From Gammaproteobacteria bacterium (lineage in GTDB: Bacteria > Pseudomonadota > Gammaproteobacteria > HTCC5015), in assembly GCA_013817245.1 (NCBI GenBank), contig JACDDA010000002.1:156252-220251 (forward strand): DNA of 64,000 bases. Direction: 5' to 3'. Position 1 is the stretch's first letter. Every line of letters begins with the position of its first letter. The position numbers and the translations under genes were made by a program. Below the pieces are notes generated by a model that saw only the letters and a list, made by a program, of their open reading frames with translations, searched no databases and was not told where the DNA came from. Positions 44,584 through 54,934 of the stretch are shown here, one piece after another.

Positions 44584-46581
44584 ATGCCCACTCGCCGAAC
44601 CCTCGCTAATGCGATTCGTGCTCTTAGTATGGACGCTGTGCAGAAAGCGAATTCTGGCCATCCGGGTGCGCCCATGGGTATGGCAGATATTGCCGAAGTG
44701 TTGTGGAATCAATACTTGAAACACAATCCGCGCAATCCAAATTGGTGGAATAGAGATCGTTTCGTGTTATCCAACGGCCATGGTTCGATGCTGATTTATT
44801 CGTTATTGCATCTGACCGGTTATGCGCTTTCTATTGATGACTTAAAAAATTTCCGTCAGTTACACGCAAAAACTGCAGGCCACCCTGAATATCGTGAAGC
44901 GCCCGGTATTGAAACCACCACTGGACCTTTAGGCCAAGGATTAAGTAATGCGGTGGGCATGGCGTTGGCTGAAAAAATGTTGGCGGCTCAATTTAATCGC
45001 GATGAATTTGAAATTATTGATCATTACACCTACACCTTTTTAGGTGACGGTTGTTTGATGGAAGGTATTTCGCATGAAGCGTGTGCGCTTGCAGGGACTT
45101 GGCGCTTAGGTAAGTTGATCGCATTTTATGATGACAATGGCATTTCAATTGATGGTGAAGTAGAAGGTTGGTTTACCGACGATACTGCAACACGTTTTGA
45201 AAGTTATGGTTGGCATGTCGTGCGCGGCGTTGATGGTCATGATGCGGCAGCGATTAGTGCAGCAGTAGAACAGGCGCGTGCTGTTAGTGATAAACCTAGT
45301 TTGATTTGTTGTAAAACGATTATTGGTTGGGGCGCGCCGAATAAACAAGGTAAAGAAGAATGTCATGGTGCGCCGCTGGGTGCGGATGAAATTAATTTCA
45401 GTCGTACATTTTTAGAATGGTCACACGAACCGTTTGTAGTTGCTGATGACGTTTATGCCGCGTGGTCGGCGGTGGAGCGCGGCAAACAACAAGAAGCAGA
45501 ATGGCAAGCCTTGTTTGATGACTATCACGCAGAACATCCTGATTTAGCGATTGAATTAAAACGCCGTATCCAAGGTGAGTTACCGTCACATTGGGCAGAA
45601 AAAGTTAATGCATTGGTGCAACAAACCGTTACGGCTGCAAAAAATGATGCAACTCGAAAATCATCACAAATAGTTTTAGGTGGCATCGGTGCTTTGTTAC
45701 CTGAGTTAGTCGGTGGTTCGGCTGATTTAACCGGTTCAAATTTAACTGCGTGGTCTGGTTCTAAAGCGATAACCGCTGAAGATGCTAGCGGTAATTATAT
45801 TCATTATGGCGTACGTGAATTCGGCATGGTGGCGATTGCGAATGGCATTGCCTTGCATGGCGGTTTTATTCCTTATGACGGTACGTTTTTAGTATTTTCA
45901 GATTATGCGCGTAATGCTTTGCGCATGTCCGCCTTGATGGGGATTCGTACGATTCATGTATTAACGCATGACTCTATTGGATTAGGTGAAGATGGCCCTA
46001 CGCATCAACCGATTGAACACATCGCATCATTACGTTATATCCCCAATATGTCTTTATGGCGTCCTTGTGATGCAGTAGAAACGGCGGTTGCGTGGCAACA
46101 TGCGGTTGAACGTAGTACTGGCCCGACGTGTTTAGCGTTATCGCGCCAAGGTTTAGCGCATCAAATTCGCAGCGCAGAACAAATTGCTAACATCGCACGC
46201 GGCGCTTATGTGTTGTTGGAACCCAGTGCTGCACCACAAGCCATTATTATTGCAACGGGTTCAGAAGTTGAATTAGCGGTTGCAGCAGCACAAGCATTAA
46301 ATGCACAAGGTCAACAGGTGCGCGTAGTCTCGATGCCGAATCCAGAATTATTCGATACACAATCTGCGAGTTATCGTGACAGCGTCTTGCCATTAACCAT
46401 TCGTGCACGCGTGGCGGTAGAAGCCGGTGTTACTCATTATTGGCGTAAATATGTTGGTTTAGATGGCGACGTTATTGGTATCGATCGATTTGGTTTGTCT
46501 GCACCGGCTAAAGCTATCTATACAGAATTAGGCGTCACCGTTGAAGCTGTACAAAACGCCGTAGCAAAATTATTAAAGTAA
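44584..46581 (+). CDS. tkt: transketolase
   Basis: A 665-aa thiamine-diphosphate enzyme of the pentose phosphate pathway (and Calvin cycle in autotrophs). The N-terminal ThDP-binding domain has [49 protein letters not shown] and the [13 protein letters not shown]...[11 protein letters not shown] metal/ThDP motif. The pyrimidine domain has [38 protein letters not shown] and [19 protein letters not shown]. The ATG at 44584 has GGAG at 44574-44577. It begins the tkt-gap-pgk-pyk-fba row. Confidence 0.98.
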   Translation: MPTRRTLANAIRALSMDAVQKANSGHPGAPMGMADIAEVLWNQYLKHNPRNPNWWNRDRFVLSNGHGSMLIYSLLHLTGYALSIDDLKNFRQLHAKTAGHPEYREAPGIETTTGPLGQGLSNAVGMALAEKMLAAQFNRDEFEIIDHYTYTFLGDGCLMEGISHEACALAGTWRLGKLIAFYDDNGISIDGEVEGWFTDDTATRFESYGWHVVRGVDGHDAAAISAAVEQARAVSDKPSLICCKTIIGWGAPNKQGKEECHGAPLGADEINFSRTFLEWSHEPFVVADDVYAAWSAVERGKQQEAEWQALFDDYHAEHPDLAIELKRRIQGELPSHWAEKVNALVQQTVTAAKNDATRKSSQIVLGGIGALLPELVGGSADLTGSNLTAWSGSKAITAEDASGNYIHYGVREFGMVAIANGIALHGGFIPYDGTFLVFSDYARNALRMSALMGIRTIHVLTHDSIGLGEDGPTHQPIEHIASLRYIPNMSLWRPCDAVETAVAWQHAVERSTGPTCLALSRQGLAHQIRSAEQIANIARGAYVLLEPSAAPQAIIIATGSEVELAVAAAQALNAQGQQVRVVSMPNPELFDTQSASYRDSVLPLTIRARVAVEAGVTHYWRKYVGLDGDVIGIDRFGLSAPAKAIYTELGVTVEAVQNAVAKLLK

Positions 46582-46615
46582 TAAAACACCGAATTTTTAA
46601 AGGAGAGTTGCAGCA

Positions 46616-47629
46616 ATGTCTATTAAAGTCGCTATTAATGGTTATGGTCGTATTGGTCGCAATGTGTTGCGTGCCCTTTATGAAGCAAATCGCACACAAC
46701 AAATTCAAGTGGTTGGCATTAATGATTTAGGCAATGCTGAAACCAATGCTCATTTAACACGTTATGACACTGCGCATGGCCGTTTTCCTGGCGACGTAAA
46801 AGTCGATGGCGATTATTTAATCATCAATGGTGATCGCATTCGTGTTTTCGCGGAACGCGATCCCGCTAAATTACCGTGGGGTGAATTAGGCGTTGATGTA
46901 GTTTTAGAATGCACCGGTTTATTTACCAGCAAAGAAAAAGCCAGCGCGCATTTAAAAGGCGGTGCGAAAAAAGTTATTATTTCTGCGCCAGGTGGTAATG
47001 ATGTTGATGCCACGATTGTGTATGGCGTTAATCATAAAACCTTAAAAGCCAGCGATACGGTTATTTCGAACGCATCATGCACCACTAATTGTTTAGCGCC
47101 TTTAGTTAAACCGTTGAATGATAAAATTGGTGTTGAAAGCGGCGTGATGACAACCATTCACGCTTACACCAATGATCAAGTATTAACCGATGTGTATCAC
47201 TCCGATTTGCGGCGCGCACGTTCTGCCACTATGTCGATGATTCCTACCAGTACCGGCGCGGCAAAAGCGGTGGGCTTGGTATTGCCAGAATTAGCGGGCA
47301 AGTTAGATGGTTTCGCGATGCGTGTGCCTACCATTAACGTGTCGATTGTTGACTTAAGTTTTATTGCTAAGCGTGACACCAGCGTTGATGAAATTAATAA
47401 AATTTTATTAGAAGCATCAAAAGGCGAATTAAAAGGCGTCTTAGATTATTGTGAAGCACCTTTAGTGTCCGTGGATTTTAATCACAACCCAGCATCATCT
47501 AGTTATGACGCCGCGTTGACTAAAGTTATGGATAAGCGGTTAGTAAAAGTATTATCGTGGTATGACAATGAATGGGGTTTCTCCAACCGCATGTTGGATA
47601 CCACTATTGCTTTGATGAACGCCAAGTAA
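46616..47629 (+). CDS. gap: glyceraldehyde-3-phosphate dehydrogenase, type I
   Basis: A 337-aa NAD-dependent enzyme. [15 protein letters not shown] is the Rossmann motif, [16 protein letters not shown] contains the catalytic Cys, and the catalytic His lies in [39 protein letters not shown] and [15 protein letters not shown] complete the signature. The adenosine-binding Asp after the second strand is provided by GINDLGNAE, favouring NAD. AAAGGAGAG precedes the start. A hairpin separates it from pgk. Confidence 0.98.
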   Translation: MSIKVAINGYGRIGRNVLRALYEANRTQQIQVVGINDLGNAETNAHLTRYDTAHGRFPGDVKVDGDYLIINGDRIRVFAERDPAKLPWGELGVDVVLECTGLFTSKEKASAHLKGGAKKVIISAPGGNDVDATIVYGVNHKTLKASDTVISNASCTTNCLAPLVKPLNDKIGVESGVMTTIHAYTNDQVLTDVYHSDLRRARSATMSMIPTSTGAAKAVGLVLPELAGKLDGFAMRVPTINVSIVDLSFIAKRDTSVDEINKILLEASKGELKGVLDYCEAPLVSVDFNHNPASSSYDAALTKVMDKRLVKVLSWYDNEWGFSNRMLDTTIALMNAK

Positions 47630-47635
47630 GTTTTT

Positions 47636-47662
47636 CAAGCCCCGCCATTCTGGCGGGGCTTG
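47636..47662 (+). terminator. gap-pgk intergenic hairpin (terminator or mRNA stabiliser)
   Basis: A perfect 11-bp stem CAAGCCCCGCC/GGCGGGGCTTG with loop ATTCT, starting 7 bases after gap. Only TTCGTTTTG follows rather than a continuous T-run, so partial termination or 3'-end protection of the gap segment of the mRNA is as likely as full termination. Confidence 0.65.
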
Positions 47663-47704
47663 TTCGTTTTGGGTTTTGAAAAATGTTGTTACTGAGTTAG
47701 CCGC

Positions 47705-48883
47705 ATGACTACTTTGAAAATGTTAGATCTATCTTTAGCCGGTAAACGTTTGTTGATTCGGCAAGATTTAAATGTACCCATCAGTGAAGGTCGCGTAACG
47801 TCGGATGCGCGAATTCGCGCAAGCTTGCCGACGTTGCAAGCAGCCGTTGCGGCGGGCGCAAAAGTTTTAGTGTTATCGCATTTGGGTCGACCTACGGAAG
47901 GTGAATACGATAGCCAATATTCTTTAAAACCGGTCGCGGATCATTTACGCGGTTTATTGGATTGCGAAGTTAATTTTGCCGCTGACTGGATTGATGGCGT
48001 TGAATTAAAAGCCGGCACAGTAACCATTGCGGAAAACGTACGTTTTTTAGTTGGCGAAAATAAAAATGATGATGCGCTCGCAAAAAAAATGGCAGCCTTA
48101 TGTGATATTTATGTCATGGATGCATTTGGCACCGCGCATCGTGCGCAAGCATCGACGCACGGCGTCGCAAAATATGCGCCGACTGCATGTGCAGGTCCTT
48201 TATTAGCCGGTGAACTAGAAGCATTAGAGCGTGCACTCGCCAATCCTAAACGACCGTTGATTGCGATTGTTGGTGGTTCAAAAGTGTCTACCAAGTTAAC
48301 AGTATTAGAATCGTTGTCACATAAAGTGGACCAGCTTATTGTCGGCGGCGGGATTGCGAATACTTTTATTGCGGCCGCGGGTTACTCGGTTGGAAAATCT
48401 TTATATGAAGCCGATTTGTTAGATACCGCAAAACAATTAATTGATGGCGCGAAAGTGAATAAATGCGATATACCCGTTCCTTTTGATGTGGTATGCGGTA
48501 AACGTTTTGCAGCAGACGCTGAAGCGACTTTAAAAATTGTCGGTAAATTAGAAGTCGACGATATGATTTTTGATATAGGCCCACAAACTGCAAGTGCGAT
48601 AGCGGAAATGTTAAGTAGCGCAGGCACTATCGTATGGAATGGTCCCGTGGGTGTATTTGAGTTTGATCAGTTTGGTGCGGGCACTAAACTAATTGCTGAA
48701 GCCATTGCAGAGTCTGATGCGTTTTCAATCGCGGGCGGCGGCGATACTTTGGCCGCGATTGATAAATATGGTATTGCCGATAGCATTTCATATATCTCAA
48801 CCGGCGGCGGTGCTTTCATTGAATTTTTGGAAGGCAAAATATTGCCCGCAGTAGAAATTTTGGAAATAAGAGCAAAAGGATAA
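47705..48883 (+). CDS. pgk: phosphoglycerate kinase
   Basis: A 392-aa two-domain kinase (1,3-bisphosphoglycerate + ADP to 3-phosphoglycerate + ATP). Seen: [24 protein letters not shown] (signature RxDxNVP), [56 protein letters not shown], and the late nucleotide-binding [19 protein letters not shown] and GGGDTLAAI. It ends 2 bases before pyk, so both share a transcript. Confidence 0.98.
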   Translation: MTTLKMLDLSLAGKRLLIRQDLNVPISEGRVTSDARIRASLPTLQAAVAAGAKVLVLSHLGRPTEGEYDSQYSLKPVADHLRGLLDCEVNFAADWIDGVELKAGTVTIAENVRFLVGENKNDDALAKKMAALCDIYVMDAFGTAHRAQASTHGVAKYAPTACAGPLLAGELEALERALANPKRPLIAIVGGSKVSTKLTVLESLSHKVDQLIVGGGIANTFIAAAGYSVGKSLYEADLLDTAKQLIDGAKVNKCDIPVPFDVVCGKRFAADAEATLKIVGKLEVDDMIFDIGPQTASAIAEMLSSAGTIVWNGPVGVFEFDQFGAGTKLIAEAIAESDAFSIAGGGDTLAAIDKYGIADSISYISTGGGAFIEFLEGKILPAVEILEIRAKG

Positions 48884-48885
48884 TT

Positions 48886-50334
48886 ATGCGCCGTCGTACT
48901 AAAATTGTTGCAACACTAGGGCCCGCGACGAATTCGCAAGCTGCGATTCGTGAATTATTAGCGGCCGGTGTTGATGTAGTACGGCTAAATTTTTCGCATG
49001 GCTCTGCTAAAGATCATTTGCAACGCGCCGAGTGGGTGCGGCAAGCCGCGCAATCATTGCATCGTCCCGTGGGCATCTTGGTTGATTTGCAAGGTCCTAA
49101 AATTCGTTTGGAATGTTTTCAAGGCGGGGTTGCACAGCTAGTTGAAGGCGCAGAATTTGTTATTGATACACAGCATCCTGTGCATGCCGGCGACGCAAGT
49201 CGGGTGGGCGTTGCTTACAAAGAATTGCATCAAGATGTAAAGCCAGGAAATTTTTTATTAGTAGACGACGGACGCATTGAATTACAAGTAATGAAAGTAG
49301 TCGGTACTGCAGTGCATACCATTGTTGCAATGGGCGGCGAGGTTTCGGATCACAAAGGCATTAATTTACGCGGTGGTGGTTTATCTGCACCGGCGTTAAC
49401 GGAAAAAGATATTCATGACATGGCTATCGTTGCTGATATGGCGGCGGATTACGTAGCGATTTCATTCGTGCGCAATGCACAAGATGTACAAGAAGCGCGT
49501 CAGCGTTTATTAGCCTTAGGTTGTACTGCGGGCATCATCGCTAAAATAGAACGCACTGAAGCGTTACTTGTTATTGAAACCATTATTGATGCGAGTGACG
49601 GCATTATGGTGGCGCGTGGTGATTTAGGCGTAGAAATAGGCGATGCCGAATTACCTGCTGTGCAAAAACGTTTAATTGCCCAAGCACGCGAACGCAACAA
49701 AGTAGTCATCACTGCTACGCAAATGATGGAGTCAATGATTCATAGTCAAATTCCTACGCGCGCAGAAGTATTTGATGTGGCTAATGCCGTATTAGATGGC
49801 ACCGATGCGGTAATGTTATCGGCGGAAACCGCGACGGGTGATTACCCAGTTAAAGTGGTGCAGGCAGTAGATCGAATTTGTTTTCGTGCCGAACGTGAGA
49901 CCGTGGTTAAACAGTCTACGCATCGCATTAATACGCATTTTGAACGCATCGATGAAACCATCGCGATGGCAACCATGTACGCTGCCAATCATTTAGGCGT
50001 AACAGCGATTGCAGCTTTAACTGAATCGGGTTCTACTGCATTAGCAATGTCACGAATTAGTTCAGAAATCCCAATTTTTGCGTTAACACGCCATGACCAA
50101 ACCATGGGCAAAATGGCGTTGTATAAAGGTGTGCATCCGCTAAAGTTAACCGGGTTTTTTACCGATCATGCGCACGCGAATAAAGCGACCATCGATTTGT
50201 TGCAAGCGGAAAATGCGGTAGTTGATGGCGACAAAGTTATTATTACTAAAGGCGATTTGATGGGCGTGCACGGGGGTACGAACGCGTTGAAAATTGTCGA
50301 AGTCGGTAAATTGCTGGAACCCGGCAGTTTATAA
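48886..50334 (+). CDS. pyk: pyruvate kinase
   Basis: A 482-aa enzyme making pyruvate and ATP from PEP. Seen: RRTKIVATLGPATNSQ, VDVVRLNFSHGSAKDH, LVDLQGPKIRLE, ITEKDIHDMA-like LTEKD, IIAKIERTEALL with the catalytic Lys, MVARGDLGVEIGDAELPAVQKRLI, TATQMMESMI and DVANAVLDGTDAVMLSAETATGDYP. The C-terminal allosteric domain is at about 355-482. The sequence does not reveal whether it is PykA- or PykF-like in regulation. Confidence 0.97.
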   Translation: MRRRTKIVATLGPATNSQAAIRELLAAGVDVVRLNFSHGSAKDHLQRAEWVRQAAQSLHRPVGILVDLQGPKIRLECFQGGVAQLVEGAEFVIDTQHPVHAGDASRVGVAYKELHQDVKPGNFLLVDDGRIELQVMKVVGTAVHTIVAMGGEVSDHKGINLRGGGLSAPALTEKDIHDMAIVADMAADYVAISFVRNAQDVQEARQRLLALGCTAGIIAKIERTEALLVIETIIDASDGIMVARGDLGVEIGDAELPAVQKRLIAQARERNKVVITATQMMESMIHSQIPTRAEVFDVANAVLDGTDAVMLSAETATGDYPVKVVQAVDRICFRAERETVVKQSTHRINTHFERIDETIAMATMYAANHLGVTAIAALTESGSTALAMSRISSEIPIFALTRHDQTMGKMALYKGVHPLKLTGFFTDHAHANKATIDLLQAENAVVDGDKVIITKGDLMGVHGGTNALKIVEVGKLLEPGSL

Positions 50335-50398
50335 AAAATTGAAAATACATTCGTTTAAGTAAAAATGAAATAAAAGTAACACACTGGAGAGTACGGCG

Positions 50399-51424
50399 AT
50401 GAACTTAGAAGCACTGAAAAAAACCGCGCAAGCAATGGTTGCCGGCGGCAAAGGTATTTTGGCCGCAGATGAAAGCCATGGTACTTGCAACAAGCGATTT
50501 GAAAAATTAGATATTCAAACGACTGAAGAAAAACGTCGTGAGTATCGTGATTGTTTATTAACCACGCCAAAATTATCTGATTACATTGGTGGCGTGATTT
50601 TATTTGATGAAACTATTCGTCAATCCACCTTGAAAGGCAATGTACCGTTTGCAAAATATTTAGCCGATAACGGCATTGTTCCTGGCATCAAAGTGGATGC
50701 CGGCGCTAAAAATATGGCGGGTCACCCTAATGAAATTATTACCGAAGGCTTAGATGGTCTGCGTGAACGTTTGGCGGAATATTATGCTTTGGGCGCACGT
50801 TTTTCAAAATGGCGTGCCGTTATTACGATTGGTGCGAATATTCCGAGCACCGCTTGCTTAGAAGCGAATGCGCATGCCTTAGCGCGTTACGCATCGTTAT
50901 GCCAAGAAGCTAATATTGTGCCGATTGTGGAACCCGAAGTATTAATTGATGGTGATCATGATATTGCACGCAGTTATGAAGTTACAGAATTAGCACAACG
51001 TTTTTTATTCGCACAATTAAAAGCGCAGAACGTCGCGTTAGAAGGCATCATCTTAAAACCTTCGATGGTTATTTCCGGTAAGTCAGCAAAAAATCGTGCG
51101 GATCCAAAAACAGTTGCTAGTGAAACTATTCGTTGCTTATTAAATACAACACCTGCTGCTGTTCCTGGCATTGCATTTTTATCCGGCGGCCAAACAGATG
51201 CTGAAGCGGCGCACCATTTAAGTTTAATGCATAATTTAGGTGTGTCTTTGCCGTGGCATTTAACGTTTTCTTATGGCCGTGCATTACATCAAGCGGCTAT
51301 GGATGCATGGAAAGGTCAAGCAACCAATGTTGATGCTGCACAAAAAGTGCTTTATCACCGCGCTAAAATGAATTCTTTAGCTGCACAAGGTAAGTATGAT
51401 ACGAGTTTAGAAAAAGCGGCGTGA
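50399..51424 (+). CDS. fba: fructose-bisphosphate aldolase, class I
   Basis: A 341-aa aldolase of the class I (Schiff-base) glycolytic family, the type familiar from animals and plants. Seen: GKGILAADESHGTCNKRFEKL, NGIVPGIKVDAGAK, FSKWRAVITIG, VEPEVLIDGDHD, and ILKPSMVISGK with the putative Schiff-base Lys; FLSGGQTDAEAAHHL and LTFSYGRALHQAAMDAW follow. No class II zinc motif is present. In many gammaproteobacteria the gene after pyk is a class II fba, so this is a class replacement at the same locus. Confidence 0.96.
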   Translation: MNLEALKKTAQAMVAGGKGILAADESHGTCNKRFEKLDIQTTEEKRREYRDCLLTTPKLSDYIGGVILFDETIRQSTLKGNVPFAKYLADNGIVPGIKVDAGAKNMAGHPNEIITEGLDGLRERLAEYYALGARFSKWRAVITIGANIPSTACLEANAHALARYASLCQEANIVPIVEPEVLIDGDHDIARSYEVTELAQRFLFAQLKAQNVALEGIILKPSMVISGKSAKNRADPKTVASETIRCLLNTTPAAVPGIAFLSGGQTDAEAAHHLSLMHNLGVSLPWHLTFSYGRALHQAAMDAWKGQATNVDAAQKVLYHRAKMNSLAAQGKYDTSLEKAA

Positions 51425-51444
51425 TTGTTATTACGTTATAGAAT

Positions 51445-51473
51445 AAAAAAGGGCGCAGCAAGCGCCCTTTTTT
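51445..51473. terminator. bidirectional intrinsic terminator
   Basis: AAAAAAGGGCGC (51445-51456), loop AGCAA, GCGCCCTTTTTT (51462-51473). It closes the glycolytic row and also the convergent sensor-kinase gene. Confidence 0.92.
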
Positions 51474-51488
51474 ATGCCCGCGTATTAA

Positions 51489-53561
51489 TTAATCAATGGC
51501 AGGGAATTGCGTTATACGTTTAGGAATTTGTAATGTAATTTGAGTGCCACGATCGGCCAAGGGTTGAATGATAACTCGGCCACCAAATACACCTGCGCGT
51601 TCGCGCATACCAATTAAGCCAAGAGATTCGACGTGATATATTTTTTCTTCGCTAATGCCTTTACCGTTATCTTGAATTTCTAACGTAACTTCATCTGCGA
51701 CCAACGTTAGCCGCACAAAAACATTATTAGCGTGTGCGTGCCGCACAATATTAGTCAGTGATTCTTGAAAAATACGAAACACCGCGAGTTGAATGCCGCG
51801 CTCTAAGCCGGCTTCATCAATGTCAACATGTGAGGAATAATCGCAGCCTGTGCGTTCACTGAATTGTTGAAGTTGCCATTTAATGGCAGCGGATAAACCA
51901 AGATCATCCAGCAATTTTGGACGTAGTTCGGTCGCCACCCGCCACACCCGTTCCATAGTTGATTCGATCATCTCACCCATGGCATCAGTGCGTTCTAATA
52001 ATGTCGTTTGTTCAGCCGGTATGCGTTTTTGAATCCACTGCAAATCCAATTTTAAAGCGGTTAATATTTGTGCGAATTCGTCGTGTAATTCGCGCGCAAT
52101 CATTTCACGCTCTTCTTCGCGAACTTGCTGTAAGCGGGTTGCAAGATTACGCAGGCGCTCGCGCGAATCACGTAAATGTTTTTCATTGCGTTTTTGTTCG
52201 GTAATATCTTGCATCGAACCTATCATGCGGATGGCTTTTTTATTGTCATCATAAATAATATAGCCACGATCAAAAACGATGGCATAAGAACCATTGCCAT
52301 AACGAAAACGATATTCTGCCGACCAAAAGTTATGACCGCGTTGAGTCAGTTGGTGAATATCATCCAGAATACGTTTTTTATCGACGGGGTGCGTATTATC
52401 CAGCCACCATTTGGCCACAGGGCCAATTTCTTCGCTGCTATAACCGAACATAAGTTCGGCGCCAGTATTCATCCAGACTTGATTAGTGATCAGATCCCAG
52501 TCCCATATAGCGTCATTGGTTGCACGCGCCACGATTTGAAAACGTTGTTCACTTTCGCGCAACGCTTGTTCAGTATTTTTAAGCGGCGTGATGTCAGTTG
52601 CCGTGCCGGTGAAATGCGTTAAATCACCTTGTTCGGTGTAACTAGGAATGGCATTAAATATTAAAGTAATAATTTTATTATCGGCGCGCTTAAAAAATAA
52701 TTCGTGCTGACCAATTTGTTGCCCAGTCGCTAATTCACGGAGTAATTTTTTACCTAAGTAATGATGCGAGCTCGGGATAAAGTCTAAAACTGAGCGACCC
52801 AGCATGTCATTTAGTGAATAACCAAAGATTTCACTGGCTGCAGGATTTAAAAAACGCCAGCGTCCTTCGGTATCAGTTGACCAGATTAAATCGCGGGCGG
52901 TGTCGACTAAATAACGGTAACGCGCTTCACTACTGCGCAAAGCGGCTTCGGCCATTTTGCTTTCGATAACGGTGCCAAAATAAGAAGCGATCGCGCGTAA
53001 CATATCAATATCTTGCACAGTCCAATGGCGCGCAAAGCGCGTTTCTTCCATGCCTAAACTACCCCACCAACGGCCTTTAACAAAAATAGGAATAAGAGCG
53101 ACGCAGGTGGTGTTTTGAATGCGTAAAAAATCTTGTTCTGCTAGTGGGAAATCATCAATGGCGCCATACACGGGTTCGCCTGTCTGCAAAATATTTTGCC
53201 AACGTTGTAAACCATGTTGGTGATGGGAAAACACCGCATTTTGTTGCTCCATTAAATTTTTTAAGGCGGCCTTATGCTCTTCTATCGCCCAAAAAAATCG
53301 GGGTGCGGCTAAAACATCATCGCCAGTTGCGCTAATATTTTCAAACACCGTGACTTTGGCGACATCCACCGCTTGGCCAATGAGCGCTAACACATCATTA
53401 GTGACGGTTTCCCAGGTGTTGCTGCGTAATAACAATTGCGTGGCATTGGTGAGTGCTTGCAAAATGCGCGTACTATAATCGGCCGCATGATTGGTTTCGT
53501 GCACGCTATTGGCTAATGGAGTAGAGGGTGGATTATTGGAATTATTGTTAGGCGCAACCAT
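51489..53561 (-). CDS. GAF-PAS-PAS sensor histidine kinase (NarX-type)
   Basis: A 690-aa cytosolic sensor without membrane segments. An N-terminal GAF domain (about 35-205, with RWWGSLGMEETRFARHWTVQDIDMLRAIASYFG) is followed by PAS/PAC 1 (about 212-335, RYLVDTARDLIWSTDTEGRWRFLNPAASEIFGYS) and PAS/PAC 2 (about 340-465). Then come HisKA_3 with the phospho-His in EREMIARELHDEFAQILTALKLDL and an HATPase_c with FQESLTNIVRHAHANNV, IQDNGKGI and GLIGMRERAGVFGG. This class normally partners with NarL/LuxR-type regulators; none is adjacent, so it is an orphan here. Confidence 0.93.
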   Translation of the reverse strand: MVAPNNNSNNPPSTPLANSVHETNHAADYSTRILQALTNATQLLLRSNTWETVTNDVLALIGQAVDVAKVTVFENISATGDDVLAAPRFFWAIEEHKAALKNLMEQQNAVFSHHQHGLQRWQNILQTGEPVYGAIDDFPLAEQDFLRIQNTTCVALIPIFVKGRWWGSLGMEETRFARHWTVQDIDMLRAIASYFGTVIESKMAEAALRSSEARYRYLVDTARDLIWSTDTEGRWRFLNPAASEIFGYSLNDMLGRSVLDFIPSSHHYLGKKLLRELATGQQIGQHELFFKRADNKIITLIFNAIPSYTEQGDLTHFTGTATDITPLKNTEQALRESEQRFQIVARATNDAIWDWDLITNQVWMNTGAELMFGYSSEEIGPVAKWWLDNTHPVDKKRILDDIHQLTQRGHNFWSAEYRFRYGNGSYAIVFDRGYIIYDDNKKAIRMIGSMQDITEQKRNEKHLRDSRERLRNLATRLQQVREEEREMIARELHDEFAQILTALKLDLQWIQKRIPAEQTTLLERTDAMGEMIESTMERVWRVATELRPKLLDDLGLSAAIKWQLQQFSERTGCDYSSHVDIDEAGLERGIQLAVFRIFQESLTNIVRHAHANNVFVRLTLVADEVTLEIQDNGKGISEEKIYHVESLGLIGMRERAGVFGGRVIIQPLADRGTQITLQIPKRITQFPAID

Positions 53562-53674
53562 GTTGGAATATCCGTATTCTTTAGCGACGCCAAGGAAAGT
53601 AGCAGCAAGTTTAGTATAAATTAATCAGCGAGTCGGCAATAATGCTATATGCCCACTGATTTAGCCGATTAACC

Positions 53675-54259
53675 GTGAACTACCTTGCACATTTAAGTTT
53701 ATTGCAAGCTTATCCTGAACGCATGCCTGGCGGTTTGTTGGCTGATTATCTGCGCGGTCGTTTGCCTGAAGCGCCAATAGATCCATGGATGTTGGGCGCG
53801 CTGCATCACCGCATGGTAGATAGTTTTACCGATCAGCATGCACAGGTTTTAGCGGCGAAACAATATTTTTCTCCTCTGCGCCGGCGTTTTGCAGGCATTA
53901 TTTTGGATATTGTTTTTGATCATTTTCTCGCTAAAAATTTTGAAAATTATTATGCGCAAGCGTTAAATGTATTTATTGCCAAAAGCTATAAAATATTAGC
54001 GAGCGGTGAAAGCCGTTACCCAGCACCTATGCGGCGTGTAGTAAGACGCATGCAACAAATGGATTTGTTGGGAAGTTATTATTATTTAGAAAATTTGGAA
54101 ATGGTGTTTCAAGGATTAGCGTCGCGATTTAGTCGGCCAGTGCCGTTAATAGGATCAACTGAAGAAATTATGCAGCATTACGATAAATTAGAAAACCATT
54201 TCCAGTTGTTTTATCCCGATTTAATGCGCGTTTCGGATCAATGGTTAGCAAGCCGTTAA
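53675..54259 (+). CDS. acpH: acyl carrier protein phosphodiesterase
   Basis: A 194-aa metal-dependent hydrolase of the HD-like ACP phosphodiesterase family that removes the 4'-phosphopantetheine from ACP. It begins MNYLAHLSLLQAYPERMPGGLLADYLRGRLP and has GALHHRMVDSFTDQHAQV (His/Asp metal motif) and GIILDIVFDHFLAKNF. The start is a GTG at 53675 without a clear ribosome site, supported by the conserved MNxLAHL. Its 3' end overlaps the convergent bioD gene by 15 bases. Confidence 0.9.
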   Translation: MNYLAHLSLLQAYPERMPGGLLADYLRGRLPEAPIDPWMLGALHHRMVDSFTDQHAQVLAAKQYFSPLRRRFAGIILDIVFDHFLAKNFENYYAQALNVFIAKSYKILASGESRYPAPMRRVVRRMQQMDLLGSYYYLENLEMVFQGLASRFSRPVPLIGSTEEIMQHYDKLENHFQLFYPDLMRVSDQWLASR

Positions 54260-54934
54260 ACGTTGCCAGACGGCCGCAAAAATATTTTCTTGTGCCGCGC
54301 TGATGTGATTAGGATTTGCTGCATAAGGCAAAGACCAAATCGGTAAATCAGTATATTGGGCTAATTCCGCAGCATTATCTAAATCATTATTGCCAGATGT
54401 GTCAGCCGCGTGCGTTTGATTCAGCACAATGCCTGCAACACTGAGCTGTTGTTGAGCGGCGCTACGCAAACTTAATAAGCAGTGATTTAAACAACCTAAA
54501 CGATCGCTGGCGATAAGTAATAATGGAAAATTTAAAGCCACAGCCAGATCAATATTTAGCGCATCATGACTCAGTGGCGAACATAAACCACCCGCGCCTT
54601 CGATAATGCGAAATCCTGCTTGCGGAATAATGTTTAATACGTCTGCTAAATTTAAAGTTTGTGCGCTTAATGTTGCTGCGCGTGCTGGTGACGTTACTGC
54701 CGCATAACGAAAAGGGGTAATGTGTTGCCAAGCATCGGCTTGATTAATGGCGGCAGCATACGCTGCGCCATCAGCAGGAAATAAAAAACCTTTTTTAATC
54801 TGGCAACCCGATTCGATGGGTTTACACGGCGCGACGTGAATACCTTCTTTATATAAATAATGCGTAAAGCGGCTACCAAAAAAAGTTTTTCCGACATTCG
54901 TATCGGTGCCAGTAATAAAAACCCCGCTAGCCAT
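54245..54934 (-). CDS. bioD: dethiobiotin synthetase
   Basis: A 229-aa ATP-dependent carboxylase of biotin synthesis that closes the ureido ring of DAPA. The P-loop [21 protein letters not shown] is at the N-terminus; the substrate-binding KPIESGC and [20 protein letters not shown] follow, and [14 protein letters not shown] is the switch region. Other bio genes are not in the window. It overlaps purC by 8 bases (its start lies in the purC end) and acpH by 15 bases at the tail. Confidence 0.95.
   Translation of the reverse strand: MASGVFITGTDTNVGKTFFGSRFTHYLYKEGIHVAPCKPIESGCQIKKGFLFPADGAAYAAAINQADAWQHITPFRYAAVTSPARAATLSAQTLNLADVLNIIPQAGFRIIEGAGGLCSPLSHDALNIDLAVALNFPLLLIASDRLGCLNHCLLSLRSAAQQQLSVAGIVLNQTHAADTSGNNDLDNAAELAQYTDLPIWSLPYAANPNHISAAQENIFAAVWQRLTAC

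Noticed and set aside
44151-44675. 174-aa minus-strand frame upstream of tkt
   Set aside because: It overlaps the tkt start, has low-complexity unconserved sequence and no ribosome site; regarded as chance.
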